Shown: positions 1-7,028 of the stretch, piece by piece
How positions within the stretch are numbered: position 1 is the stretch's first letter
Layout of the letters: each line of letters starts with the position of its first letter
NCBI GenBank assembly: GCA_031288815.1
Contig: JAITQR010000058.1
Coordinates: 1 to 7,259 of the forward strand
Origin: Treponema sp.
GTDB taxonomy: Bacteria; Spirochaetota; Spirochaetia; Treponematales; Breznakiellaceae
Length of the DNA stretch: 7,259 bases
Direction: 5' to 3'
Notes under the pieces: model-generated
What the model was told of the DNA's origin: nothing
The model's input: only the letters and a program-made list of their open reading frames with translations
The model's database searches: none
Program-made: the position numbers and the translations under genes

Positions 1-653
1 TCCGCGGCGGTAACCAGGGCCTTCCGGCTGTAGACATTGTAGCCCCAGACAGAGTCAACAAAGAAACGGGGCGACAGGTTCCCCGAGAAGAGCAGCAAGG
101 GCATCCGATCGGAATAGGCCTTTCCCCGGTAGATGGTCCGGGGTTCCCTTATTTTTGTGTCGGCGTCCCGCGCGCCGGTACCGAAAACGGGAGCCCCTTG
201 GGATTCACGGTCCAGAACATGGACCACCGTGTCTCCCGCCAGGTTAAAGAGAGAGGGGACAATGATCAGGATCAAGGCAGGGGGTCCCCGCAGGGGGGCC
301 GACACTTCCCGGTATACCTTGACAAGCCGCCCTTCTTCCTCCTCCGTAAGGGGATCGGAAAGAGCCGTATGGAATTCGATGTCGTCGCTGGTGAAAACCG
401 TCAGGCTAAGGATAATATCGCCCATCAGGCCCGGCGCCGCCGCTCCCAGGGTGGTACAGCCCAGAACATCGAAGGGCAGGGCCTTACAGACGGCCTCCGC
501 CACGCCCGATTCGATAAAATCCAGGTAACAGAACAAAAGCCCAACCGTATTTTTTAATAAGAAATCCCCGCCTCGCAGTTGCTTAAGAATATCCTGAACC
601 GCGGCTTCCTTATCATCTATCTCGAAAGTATGAGCAGTCAGCATTTTTATCAT
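1..653 (-). CDS. FIST-domain sensory protein, N-terminal part (runs off the left edge)
   Basis: This reading frame is open from an ATG at 653-651 to the window edge and gives 217 residues with no stop. The protein matches the FIST N-terminal domain from memory of the family: an opening EIDDKEAAVQDIL segment (about 11-23), GLLFCYLDFIESG (38-50), ALPFDVLGCTTLGA (58-71), a GDIILSLTVFTSDDIEF strand pair (79-94), GDTVVHVLDRESQGAPVFGT (140-159) and a FSGNLSPRFF strand (189-198). FIST domains are cytoplasmic small-molecule sensors, found alone or fused to kinases, chemoreceptors and cyclases; no signal peptide or membrane helix is seen here. The C-terminal half lies outside the window, so any output domain is unknown. 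A second in-frame ATG at 644-642 is possible. Neither start has a strong Shine-Dalgarno: a GAGGA lies about 23 nt upstream of the first ATG, which is too far. The gene follows the hybrid kinase on the same strand after about 290 nt. Family call fairly sure; exact start and ligand unknown. Confidence 0.85.
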   Translation of the reverse strand, partial: MIKMLTAHTFEIDDKEAAVQDILKQLRGGDFLLKNTVGLLFCYLDFIESGVAEAVCKALPFDVLGCTTLGAAAPGLMGDIILSLTVFTSDDIEFHTALSDPLTEEEEGRLVKVYREVSAPLRGPPALILIIVPSLFNLAGDTVVHVLDRESQGAPVFGTGARDADTKIREPRTIYRGKAYSDRMPLLLFSGNLSPRFFVDSVWGYNVYSRKALVTAA

Positions 654-688
654 ACAAATTAGTCCCGCGGATAGATTCCTCACAAACT

Positions 689-717
689 AGGATAAAGGCA
701 ATCCCCGGTAATAGCAA
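689..717 (-). promoter_or_regulatory. Possible sigma-70-type promoter for the FIST gene
   Basis: Read on the minus strand, TTGCTA (717-712) and TATCCT (694-689) are separated by exactly 17 nt, each matching four of six consensus positions. Transcription would start near 682, about 30 nt before the FIST ATG at 653. The match is modest and could be chance. It is listed because the gap before the FIST gene is long enough for an independent promoter. Confidence 0.3.
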
Positions 718-727
718 GGCCCGGCCC

Positions 728-925
728 CTATTTCCCCAAAAACTCCTCCGGCCGCTTATGCATGGCGTCGTAATCGAAGTTTTCCGCCTGTTCCAGCGGC
801 CGGCGGATAAGCCACTCGTCATTCCCTTCCTGTTCCCAGCCTATTGAAAACCGTACCTCCAGCTCCGAAAGGCCCAGGATAGCGTTGAGGGGGGTACGGA
901 TCTCGTGGGACATAGTAGAACGGAA
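728..925 (-). pseudogene. Histidine-kinase H-box relic joined in frame to an unrelated tail
   Basis: The frame reads FRST then MSHEIRTPLNAILGLSELE, an unmistakable HisKA phosphoacceptor helix (H-box) with the histidine at codon 3 from the ATG at 913-911. After SELE the homology stops at once. The frame continues for 42 residues (VRFSIGWEQEGNDEWL... ending RPEEFLGK) to a TAG at 730-728, and I do not recognise this tail as any kinase element. There is no dimerisation helix 2, ATPase domain or receiver. Upstream of FRST the frame runs into the end of the intact kinase gene, and no Shine-Dalgarno precedes the ATG. This is best read as a leftover of a second hybrid kinase gene, deleted between its H-box and another gene's 3' end. 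Expression as a 61-residue peptide cannot be excluded but has no support. The tail looks protein-like in composition, so it may be the true C-terminus of a lost neighbour. Confidence 0.7.
890..908. repeat. 19-bp perfect direct repeat shared with the intact kinase H-box (other copy 3283-3301)
   Basis: The 19 bases at 890-908 are identical to those at 3283-3301, in the same orientation. Both encode the H-E-I-R-T-P core of a kinase H-box. A further short match (CAGCTCCGA, at 860-868 and 3253-3261) sits at the same distance from the repeat in both copies, as expected for homologous coding sequence rather than a mobile repeat. It is therefore a gene-family repeat, about 2.4 kb apart. Confidence 0.8.
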
Positions 926-932
926 ACAGTAC

Positions 933-951
933 CCGCGGGCCGCTACCGCGG
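933..951 (-). terminator. GC-only hairpin over the kinase stop codon, possible weak terminator or 3' stabiliser
   Basis: CCGCGG at 933-938 and CCGCGG at 946-951 form a perfect 6-bp stem with a 7-nt loop. The loop contains the kinase TAG stop (945-943). On the transcript the stem is followed by a loose TGTTTCC stretch rather than a U-run, so it is a poor intrinsic terminator. It may instead protect the 3' end. CCGCGG is self-complementary, so chance formation is easier than for an ordinary stem. Confidence 0.3.
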
Positions 952-3900
952 CATGGAATTGTTTTCTTCCGCCGCCGCAAGCGCCGAATTGACCTTGTCC
1001 AGCAGCACCTGGGGAACAATCGGCTTCACCATGTAAGCGGCGCCGCTGGAAAGTATTCGGGCGATCAGATCCGGCGTTTCATGGGAAGTAATAAAAATAA
1101 CGGGAGGCCGCCCCGCGTTACCGGGCAGCTTTTCCAGAAATTCAAAGCCGGACATTTCCGGCATTTCCACATCCAGCAGTATCAGATCCACCCTGACGGT
1201 ATTCAGCATACCCAGGGCCGCCAGAGGGGATTTGGCGAGCCGGATGTCAAAATCGTTGCAGAGGATTGTTCTGATGGCGGCAAGATTCGGCGGCATATCG
1301 TCCACCGCCAGAACAATCTTTTTCGCTTTCTGTTCGTTCATGACACTTCTCCTGTCACTGGTTTTCCCGTCAAGAGGATCTTCGCCCAGTTCCGCCAAAA
1401 GGCGGCTCAGGTTTTCCAGCAGGGTTTCCATGGTTTTGATAAAAGCGCCGTTGCGGGCTTCCAGAGTTTCCCAATCCCCCGCCTTGGCGGCCCATTCCAG
1501 AACCTTGGCCTCCCTGCCCGCCTCGTCGGCGCAGATCTGGTAGTTCACTCCCTTTATCCCGTGGACCGTGATTATGTAGGTGTCCAGGGTTTCCCTTGAA
1601 AGGCCACGGAGGGTATTAAGAAAATCCGGTATGGCCGCGGCGCAGGAACGGAGAATTTCCAGATACATGGAGTCGTCCCCGTAGCGTTTCATTCCCTCGG
1701 CAAGATCGATGCCCCCGGCGTTTTTCCCCTCAAACAGGGAGGGCCGCCCAGGGTCCTTAAGCGCCGCGTTCTCCTTCCCCCGGATCCGTTTCCCCGGGGG
1801 CAGCCATTTTTCCAGGATCCCGTGCAGTTTAAGCATCTCAATCGGTTTGGCCAGGTAATCGTCGAATCCCTGCCGCAGAAACATTTCCTTCATCCCGGAC
1901 ATGGCGTTGGCGGTAAGGGCGATAATTGGCATCCGCGCCTCCGGCGCAAAATCCTTTTGTCCCTGCCGCTCTTTTTCCCAAGCCCGGATGGCGGCGGTTG
2001 TCTCAATGCCGTCCATGCCGGGCATCATGTGATCCATAAACACCAGGTCGTATTTATTTTTCTTAACTAGTTCTATTGAAACAGCGCCGCTTGTGCAGAT
2101 ATCGGTTGTCAGATTGTAGGGCAGGAGGAGACCCTGGGCGACTTTCAGGTTAGTGACCATGTCGTCCACGATAAGTACCCGCGCGGAGGGGGCCGTAAAT
2201 TTTACGGAGGCCTTCTCCTTCTCGCCGCCGTTTCTCGTCTCCTTTTTATGGTTCAGGGTATTCGCGACAGACAAGGTGTGTACCGGCATGTTGAGAAAGC
2301 TGATATCGCGGATACCCGCCTCGGAGCCGTAATCGGCCAGCAATACCAGACGGGAACCAAGTTCCCCGGCCTCCGGGCGGCGCCGGATCTTTTCATACAG
2401 GGCCTGGGCCACAAACACAAAGCCGTACTTTTTACGATCCCTTTCCCCGCGCAGAGCCTCCAGAAACGCCTCTTCCGAGTCCGTCAGGGTATAAGAAACC
2501 CCCAGGTTGTCCAGGGACCAGCATAAGGAATCGGCGCTGGTCGTCCGGTTTTCGCAGATCAGCACCGTCTTTTCCCCGGGATTTTCAACCGCGGCAAACC
2601 GTTTGCCCGAACGCGCCTTTTGCGGAATCCAGACGGTAAAGACGCTTCCCTCTCCGTAGACACTGCGTACCGTTACGTCACCCCCCATGGCGTTACAGAG
2701 CCGCTTGGCGATGGGAAGCCCGAGCCCGGTCCCCTCAATGCCCCGGTTGGCCGTCATGTCAACCTGGATAAATTCCCCGAACACCTTGTCCAGATTCTCT
2801 TCTTTTATCCCAACACCGCAGTCCTCGACGTTCATTTTCAGCACAAAGCGCCCATCCGCCGGATTGCCGCCCGGCTCCGTAAAATTCTCGTCCCCTTCCA
2901 TCGTAATGGAAAGCTTGATATAGCCCCGGTCCGTATACTTTACCGCGTTCCCCAGCAGATTCAGCAGCACCTGCCTGATCCGCACTTCATCCCCGAAAAG
3001 GTCGTCGGGCAGACCGGAATCAATATTGGTGACGAAGACCAGAGACTTCTCCATGGCCCGGATGCGGATGATGTTGATCACGTCGTTAACGAGGGATCCG
3101 AGATGGTAATTGACGGGAAGGATCTCCATCTTGCCCGATTCTATCTTTGAAAAGTCCAGTATGTCGTTGATGATGGAGAGGAGATTCTCCCCCGCCTGCT
3201 TTATACCCAGGGTATATTCGTAAACTTTCGGGGATACGTTTTCCCGGAGGATCAGCTCCGACATGCCGACAATGGCGTTCATGGGGGTACGGATCTCGTG
3301 GCTGGTATTGGCCAGAAAGGCGCTCTTTGCCTCGTTCGCCAGATCCGCCCTGCGTTTAGCCTCTTCAAGTTCGTCGATAAGGTTTATCTTATCGGTTACA
3401 TCGGTGATAAACAGTATGGCGCAGTAGAATTCTTTGTATTTGTCATATATATAGCTAATGTCTATTTCGCATCTAGTGTTGCTGTTCAGGGCTCTTGCCC
3501 CAATCCGGCTGATCCGGTTTCCCGCCGAAGCGGTTTTCGCGAAAACCAGCGTTTTGTCCCCGAAATCCAGGATGTCCCTTATGTCCGTCTCGATAAGTCC
3601 GGCCCGGGGTTTTTCAAAAAACGAGAGGGCGCTGCTGTTTGCTAGGAGTACCTTTCCGTTCTGGGCCAAAACCAAGAGCGGGGTTTTTGCCATGGAATAG
3701 ATATAATCCGCCAGATTGGCCGTTGTAATTATCGCGGGCCGGTAATGATCGTTGTAAAAATAGCCGTATATGAGGATACAGAACACCACGAAACACCCGT
3801 ACCGGTAAGTGGCGGGGAAATAAAAGCGTATCACCAGCCATACAATGGCGTTAGAAAAACCCACAATCCACAATATGCCTTGACGAAAATCCCGGGTATA

Positions 3901-4422
3901 TCCCAGGTGCATTATCATCCATGTGATAGTAAAAATAGTTAAAAGAGGGGAGACTATACTGTAAAGAAGGGCAAAGTAGAAAGCCGGGTTTTTTACCAGA
4001 ATCAGCGTTATCTCTCCGTTTATATATTCCACCTCCCGGTATCCCCAGAAAAAGATAAGGAAAATTATGAGGAGAACGGTAAACAATTGCGGCCATAGCA
4101 TCCTTCGGATTAACCGGCTTTTATAGACCGTCCCGGCCTGGTACCAGGTTATCAGGGGGAACGCAGTGTTTATGCAAATCTCGGTTATGGTAAGACTGGC
4201 GGCGACGACAAGGGGGGAACGGCTTCCCGTCGCCGTGGCAACGCCGGCAATCCAGATTGCCGTGTTGAGGGACAGGAGCGGCAGCGTCCAGGATACCCTG
4301 CCGGACTTCCTGCCTATATATACCATGCGGATCCCCAAGCCCAGAGCGATGATGCTTAAAAAATACAGTACGATTGCCCAGGACACGCTACGCCCCCAAA
4401 CCAATACCGGGAAACACCCCAA
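943..4422 (-). CDS. Membrane hybrid histidine kinase (7TM-PAS-HisKA-HATPase-pseudoREC-REC-HPt-REC)
   Basis: This 1159-residue protein carries a complete phosphorelay in one chain. Residues about 13-225 hold seven hydrophobic helices resembling the HisKA_7TM N-terminal module. A PAS-like domain spans about 240-345, with a coiled linker to 367. HisKA follows with SHEIRTPMNAI, phosphoacceptor H375. The ATPase shows N-box LLNLLGNAVKYTD (N488, N492), G1 DCGVG (534-538) and G2 GTGLGL (564-569). A degenerate receiver (618-722) has lost the acidic pair, phospho-Asp (A672) and Lys. A full receiver (748-875) keeps D753/D754, D797, T837 and K859. An HPt domain centres on H954 in VHGIKG. A final full receiver (1036-1150) keeps D1041/D1042, D1084, T1112 and K1133. 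It likely autophosphorylates at H375 and relays through D797 and H954 to D1084 or another regulator. The gene lies 62 nt after the PilZ gene, probably in its operon. The start is uncertain: TTG at 4422, TTG at 4404 and GTG at 4386 are all possible and none has a good ribosome site; all keep the first helix. The ligand is unknown. Confidence 0.93.
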   Translation of the reverse strand: MGCFPVLVWGRSVSWAIVLYFLSIIALGLGIRMVYIGRKSGRVSWTLPLLSLNTAIWIAGVATATGSRSPLVVAASLTITEICINTAFPLITWYQAGTVYKSRLIRRMLWPQLFTVLLIIFLIFFWGYREVEYINGEITLILVKNPAFYFALLYSIVSPLLTIFTITWMIMHLGYTRDFRQGILWIVGFSNAIVWLVIRFYFPATYRYGCFVVFCILIYGYFYNDHYRPAIITTANLADYIYSMAKTPLLVLAQNGKVLLANSSALSFFEKPRAGLIETDIRDILDFGDKTLVFAKTASAGNRISRIGARALNSNTRCEIDISYIYDKYKEFYCAILFITDVTDKINLIDELEEAKRRADLANEAKSAFLANTSHEIRTPMNAIVGMSELILRENVSPKVYEYTLGIKQAGENLLSIINDILDFSKIESGKMEILPVNYHLGSLVNDVINIIRIRAMEKSLVFVTNIDSGLPDDLFGDEVRIRQVLLNLLGNAVKYTDRGYIKLSITMEGDENFTEPGGNPADGRFVLKMNVEDCGVGIKEENLDKVFGEFIQVDMTANRGIEGTGLGLPIAKRLCNAMGGDVTVRSVYGEGSVFTVWIPQKARSGKRFAAVENPGEKTVLICENRTTSADSLCWSLDNLGVSYTLTDSEEAFLEALRGERDRKKYGFVFVAQALYEKIRRRPEAGELGSRLVLLADYGSEAGIRDISFLNMPVHTLSVANTLNHKKETRNGGEKEKASVKFTAPSARVLIVDDMVTNLKVAQGLLLPYNLTTDICTSGAVSIELVKKNKYDLVFMDHMMPGMDGIETTAAIRAWEKERQGQKDFAPEARMPIIALTANAMSGMKEMFLRQGFDDYLAKPIEMLKLHGILEKWLPPGKRIRGKENAALKDPGRPSLFEGKNAGGIDLAEGMKRYGDDSMYLEILRSCAAAIPDFLNTLRGLSRETLDTYIITVHGIKGVNYQICADEAGREAKVLEWAAKAGDWETLEARNGAFIKTMETLLENLSRLLAELGEDPLDGKTSDRRSVMNEQKAKKIVLAVDDMPPNLAAIRTILCNDFDIRLAKSPLAALGMLNTVRVDLILLDVEMPEMSGFEFLEKLPGNAGRPPVIFITSHETPDLIARILSSGAAYMVKPIVPQVLLDKVNSALAAAEENNSMPR
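1339..1353 (-). promoter_or_regulatory. Internal ribosome-binding site and ATG that would release the last receiver as a free protein
   Basis: Inside the kinase gene, minus-strand AGGAG (1353-1349) is followed after 7 nt by an ATG (1341-1339) in the kinase frame, at residue M1028. Translation from here would give a 132-residue single-domain response regulator (1341-943) beginning MNEQKAKKIVLAVDD, with all receiver residues intact. The kinase reads through the site as the linker DRRSV. This is the best-spaced start signal in the kinase gene, better than its own start. It suggests either an earlier free regulator gene fused by loss of the upstream stop, or a present dual product. The motif is seen directly; use in the cell is inference. 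Confidence 0.5.
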
Positions 4423-4484
4423 TTTCGCGTAAAGAAAAAGATTCCCCGCCGCGCAAGGACCCGGACGACTCCACCACGATACCC

Positions 4485-4853
4485 TTAATTCCGGTTTTTG
4501 CTTTTTATATAGTCAAGGTATTTCTCAAAGAACCTGTTGACGGGAGGCCTGATAACCAGAAAGCCGGCGCTGAACTTGGTCTCGGTGCTCCGTATCCAGC
4601 GGACCTCTACCCCCAGTTCGAAGAGTTTTAAGCCGGATTCGGATTCTGGTTTTATCTGGATGGTATAACGATCGCCCACGGTAATTGCCGCGTATGTTCT
4701 GCTTTCCATAAGGAATCCACCGCTGCTGATATTGCTCAGAATGGCTTCACCCTCAAAGCCGTTAATGCCGACCCTGACGATACAGCCATAGCGGGGCGCC
4801 CGGGGAGCCGACTCCGTCATTTCCTCTTTTTTTCTGGTCTTTGTAAACAGCAT
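4485..4853 (-). CDS. PilZ-domain protein, possible cyclic di-GMP effector
   Basis: This is a 122-residue soluble protein consisting almost only of a PilZ-like beta-barrel. The second ligand motif is clear as LSNISSGGFLME (N-x-S-x-x-G-G), followed by strands VGDRYTIQIKP, LGVEVRWIRS and FSAGFLVI and a C-terminal helix NRFFEKYLDYIK. PilZ proteins bind cyclic di-GMP and alter motility, adhesion or polysaccharide output through a partner. The first motif, usually RxxxR just before the first strand, is not canonical: the region reads PRAPRYGCIVRV, with arginines spaced at 3 and 6. Nucleotide binding is therefore uncertain, while the fold assignment is good. The ATG at 4853-4851 is preferred to a GTG at 4859, because GGAGG lies 7 nt before the ATG and only 1 nt before the GTG. 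The gene sits 24 nt after the chemoreceptor stop and 62 nt before the kinase, which suggests co-transcription and a role in the same motility or signalling output. No signal peptide or membrane segment is seen. Confidence 0.82.
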   Translation of the reverse strand: MLFTKTRKKEEMTESAPRAPRYGCIVRVGINGFEGEAILSNISSGGFLMESRTYAAITVGDRYTIQIKPESESGLKLFELGVEVRWIRSTETKFSAGFLVIRPPVNRFFEKYLDYIKSKNRN

Positions 4854-4860
4854 AACCACA

Positions 4861-4865
4861 CCTCC
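4861..4865 (-). promoter_or_regulatory. Ribosome-binding site of the PilZ gene
   Basis: GGAGG on the minus strand lies 7 nt before the ATG at 4853-4851. It decides the start in favour of this ATG over the GTG six bases upstream. It sits just beyond the TAA of the chemoreceptor gene (4880-4878), so ribosomes ending there are close enough for coupled translation. Confidence 0.75.
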
Positions 4866-4877
4866 GTTGTTAAAAGG

Positions 4878-6923
4878 TTAAGATTGTTCCGGCGGCATAA
4901 GATAATGCCCCTCGGCAATTTTCTGCGCGATATCAAGAGAGTCGGCAATTCTCTTGCTTGCCTTTTGTACATCCAGGATACTGTCGTTTACGTCCTTTGA
5001 TATATTTTTCAGGCTTTCTACCACATTATGGATGGCGTCGCTTTCTTTTTGTATCTCGTCGGAACCGGTACGAACCTGTTCGGTCGTTTCCTGCAGACCC
5101 GATAAGGCCTTGAGTACCTGGGCCCCATTGGACGCCTGGGCTTCCACCGCGGTATTTACCGAATTCAGGGAAGCCTGCATGTCGGTTACTTCGGTAAACA
5201 TGCTGCCCAGGGTATCGACGGTTTCGGTGGATACCTGCCGTATCTTTTCGATGCCGTTCCTCATGTTTTTTATTTCGGTGGAAATAGACGCGGATTCCTT
5301 GTTCGACAGTTCCGCGAGGCTCCGTACTTCCCCGGCCACCACCGCGAATCCCTTTCCCGCTTCCCCCGCGTGGGCCGCTTCTATGGCCGCGTTCATGGCG
5401 AGAATGTAGGTCTGGGCCGCGATATTTACCAGAGCCGCGTTGGCCTCTTCCAGAAACGCCGATTGATCCGCGATCCGGGCGAGTTCTTCCGTAAGGTTAT
5501 TCAGCATCTTCCGGCCCGCCTCGGAGGATCTGCTGAGGTTTCCTGTTGTCCCGTGGGCCTGATGTACCACCGTGCGGACGGAGTCAATATCGCCCACCAT
5601 CTGTTCGATGGATTCGGAAGACCGGGAAATGGTATCGGCCTGAACATCCACCGCGTTTTCCAGGGAGCGGATATGCTTAATGATACCTTCCACCGAATCG
5701 GCGGTTTGGACCACCGAGTCCATCTGGGCGTCGGTTTTACTCTGCACCGAATCCATGTTGCGGGCGATAACCCCCAGGCCGTCGGAAGATTCCCGGATGG
5801 AGACATGGAGGTTGCCGCTGACGTTCTTTTGCCCCAGGTGTTCGTTGTTGATGTCGGTGATGGTCTTTTTAAGTTCATCCCGGATGGTATGAAAGGCCCG
5901 CTGTACGTCCCCGATTTCATCTTTCCGGTCCCGGGGAATATCAATGTCAAACTCCATGTTCGCCAGGGATATTGCCGCCACCACGATTTCTTTGATCGGC
6001 CTGATAAGGGAGAAGCGCAATACCGATATGAAGATGAAAACCGCGACAACAGCCGCCGTTCCGGCGATGATGAGGGTTTTTTTCAACATCTCTCTTATCT
6101 CGAGGAAATATTCATCCTTTTCCTCGGTTCCAACCAGATACCAGTCCGTGTTGGGGACCTTCTCTCCCGCGCCGATATGGGATTTTCCGTCAAACGTGTA
6201 TTCGGCAACTTCACCGCTGTTACGCAGTATGTTCTCAAAAAAGAGCGCCAGGGGCCGCAGGGAAGGATCCTTTTCCGCCTCTTCTATCGGATTAAACTGG
6301 TTGTACACCAGATCCGTATCGGGGTGGCAGATAACCGTACCCTGGGAGTTGATCATATAGACGTAACCGGTCTTCCCCATGACAATTTCTTTGGTCATAT
6401 CCGAGAGGATCGCGCCGTCCCGCCTCCCGATAAGGACCCCCGCCACCTTCTCGTCGACAAAAATGGGAGCGGCGAACATCACCACCGGCCTACCGCTTAC
6501 CCGGCTGACAAGGACATCCGAAATGACCGATTCCCCAGCCAGGGATTTTATGATGTAGTCCCGGTCCCCAAGTATCGAGACGCTCTCATCCTTGATATAA
6601 TGGGCTATACCGTCCGGGCCGACAATGCCGAAATCCAGATACCCGTGGCGGTCAATGTCCGGGAGAAGACTCTCCCGCTGGGTCGCCCAGTCCATGGTTT
6701 TGGTCCGGGCGCGGTTCGCCAGTTCGTAGAGCACATTGAGCTCCGCCTTGACGATGCTCCCGGAGATAAGCTGGGCCGCGATTTTCGACTGGCTTTGCAG
6801 GGATTTTTTCGCGATTTCCGCTATAATTCCCGAGGCTATCGCGTCGGAGACAATGGCCAGGCCAACCATAAAAAAAAGAACCAGCCCCCCAACGATTAAG
6901 GATACTTTTAAAGATAATTTCAT
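4878..6923 (-). CDS. Methyl-accepting chemotaxis protein with periplasmic double-Cache-like sensor
   Basis: This 681-residue transmembrane chemoreceptor has a first membrane helix at about 7-30 and a periplasmic sensor at about 32-282. The sensor resembles dCache_1 ([19 protein letters not shown] at 118-136, [13 protein letters not shown] at 143-155, [19 protein letters not shown] in the membrane-proximal half). A second membrane helix lies at about 284-303, HAMP at about 305-358, and a long helical signalling domain to about 670. The hairpin tip that contacts CheA and CheW is [18 protein letters not shown] followed by [17 protein letters not shown] (504-538). The N of the usual QTN is Y506. 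The Cache domain lacks the R-x-W-Y-Y amino-acid-binding signature, so the ligand is not obvious. The C-terminus (MPPEQS) has no NWETF-like CheR tether. The start is secure: GAGGTG lies just upstream of the ATG at 6923. It is the first gene of the probable operon and should feed chemotaxis to the flagella. Confidence 0.95.
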   Translation of the reverse strand: MKLSLKVSLIVGGLVLFFMVGLAIVSDAIASGIIAEIAKKSLQSQSKIAAQLISGSIVKAELNVLYELANRARTKTMDWATQRESLLPDIDRHGYLDFGIVGPDGIAHYIKDESVSILGDRDYIIKSLAGESVISDVLVSRVSGRPVVMFAAPIFVDEKVAGVLIGRRDGAILSDMTKEIVMGKTGYVYMINSQGTVICHPDTDLVYNQFNPIEEAEKDPSLRPLALFFENILRNSGEVAEYTFDGKSHIGAGEKVPNTDWYLVGTEEKDEYFLEIREMLKKTLIIAGTAAVVAVFIFISVLRFSLIRPIKEIVVAAISLANMEFDIDIPRDRKDEIGDVQRAFHTIRDELKKTITDINNEHLGQKNVSGNLHVSIRESSDGLGVIARNMDSVQSKTDAQMDSVVQTADSVEGIIKHIRSLENAVDVQADTISRSSESIEQMVGDIDSVRTVVHQAHGTTGNLSRSSEAGRKMLNNLTEELARIADQSAFLEEANAALVNIAAQTYILAMNAAIEAAHAGEAGKGFAVVAGEVRSLAELSNKESASISTEIKNMRNGIEKIRQVSTETVDTLGSMFTEVTDMQASLNSVNTAVEAQASNGAQVLKALSGLQETTEQVRTGSDEIQKESDAIHNVVESLKNISKDVNDSILDVQKASKRIADSLDIAQKIAEGHYLMPPEQS

Positions 6924-6927
6924 AATT

Positions 6928-6933
6928 CACCTC
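6928..6933 (-). promoter_or_regulatory. Ribosome-binding site of the chemoreceptor gene
   Basis: GAGGTG on the minus strand ends 4 nt before the ATG at 6923-6921, and its GAGG core ends 6 nt before it. This supports that ATG over a GTG at 6930, which lies inside the site and opens only a short unrelated frame. Confidence 0.7.
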
Positions 6934-7028
6934 TTTATCTGAGTAACACTATGCCAACATCAGCTTATACCAATGTCCGTTCCAAAGCCTGGGTGATGAA
7001 AACGCCATATTATGACTAGATCGGTACC

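Noticed and set aside
133..557. Two overlapping plus-strand open frames at the left edge
   Set aside because: They are antisense to the FIST coding sequence, which matches a known family along its length. Their products look like random basic peptides.
613..822. A minus-strand frame of 69 codons between kinase and FIST gene
   Set aside because: It overlaps both the H-box relic and the FIST start in another frame, and its product shows nothing recognisable.
2620..3150. A 176-codon plus-strand frame and several others opposite the kinase
   Set aside because: They are antisense to the conserved ATPase and receiver domains and have no family features or ribosome sites.
5370..6899. A 509-codon open frame on the plus strand opposite the chemoreceptor gene
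   Set aside because: Its translation is rich in H, R, G and D with no recognisable domain, and it lies wholly antisense to a clear receptor gene. Codon bias of the real gene keeps the opposite frame free of stops.
6951..7019. A plus-strand 22-residue frame starting ATG upstream of the chemoreceptor
   Set aside because: It has no ribosome site, lies in the probable leader of the operon, and is too short to judge.
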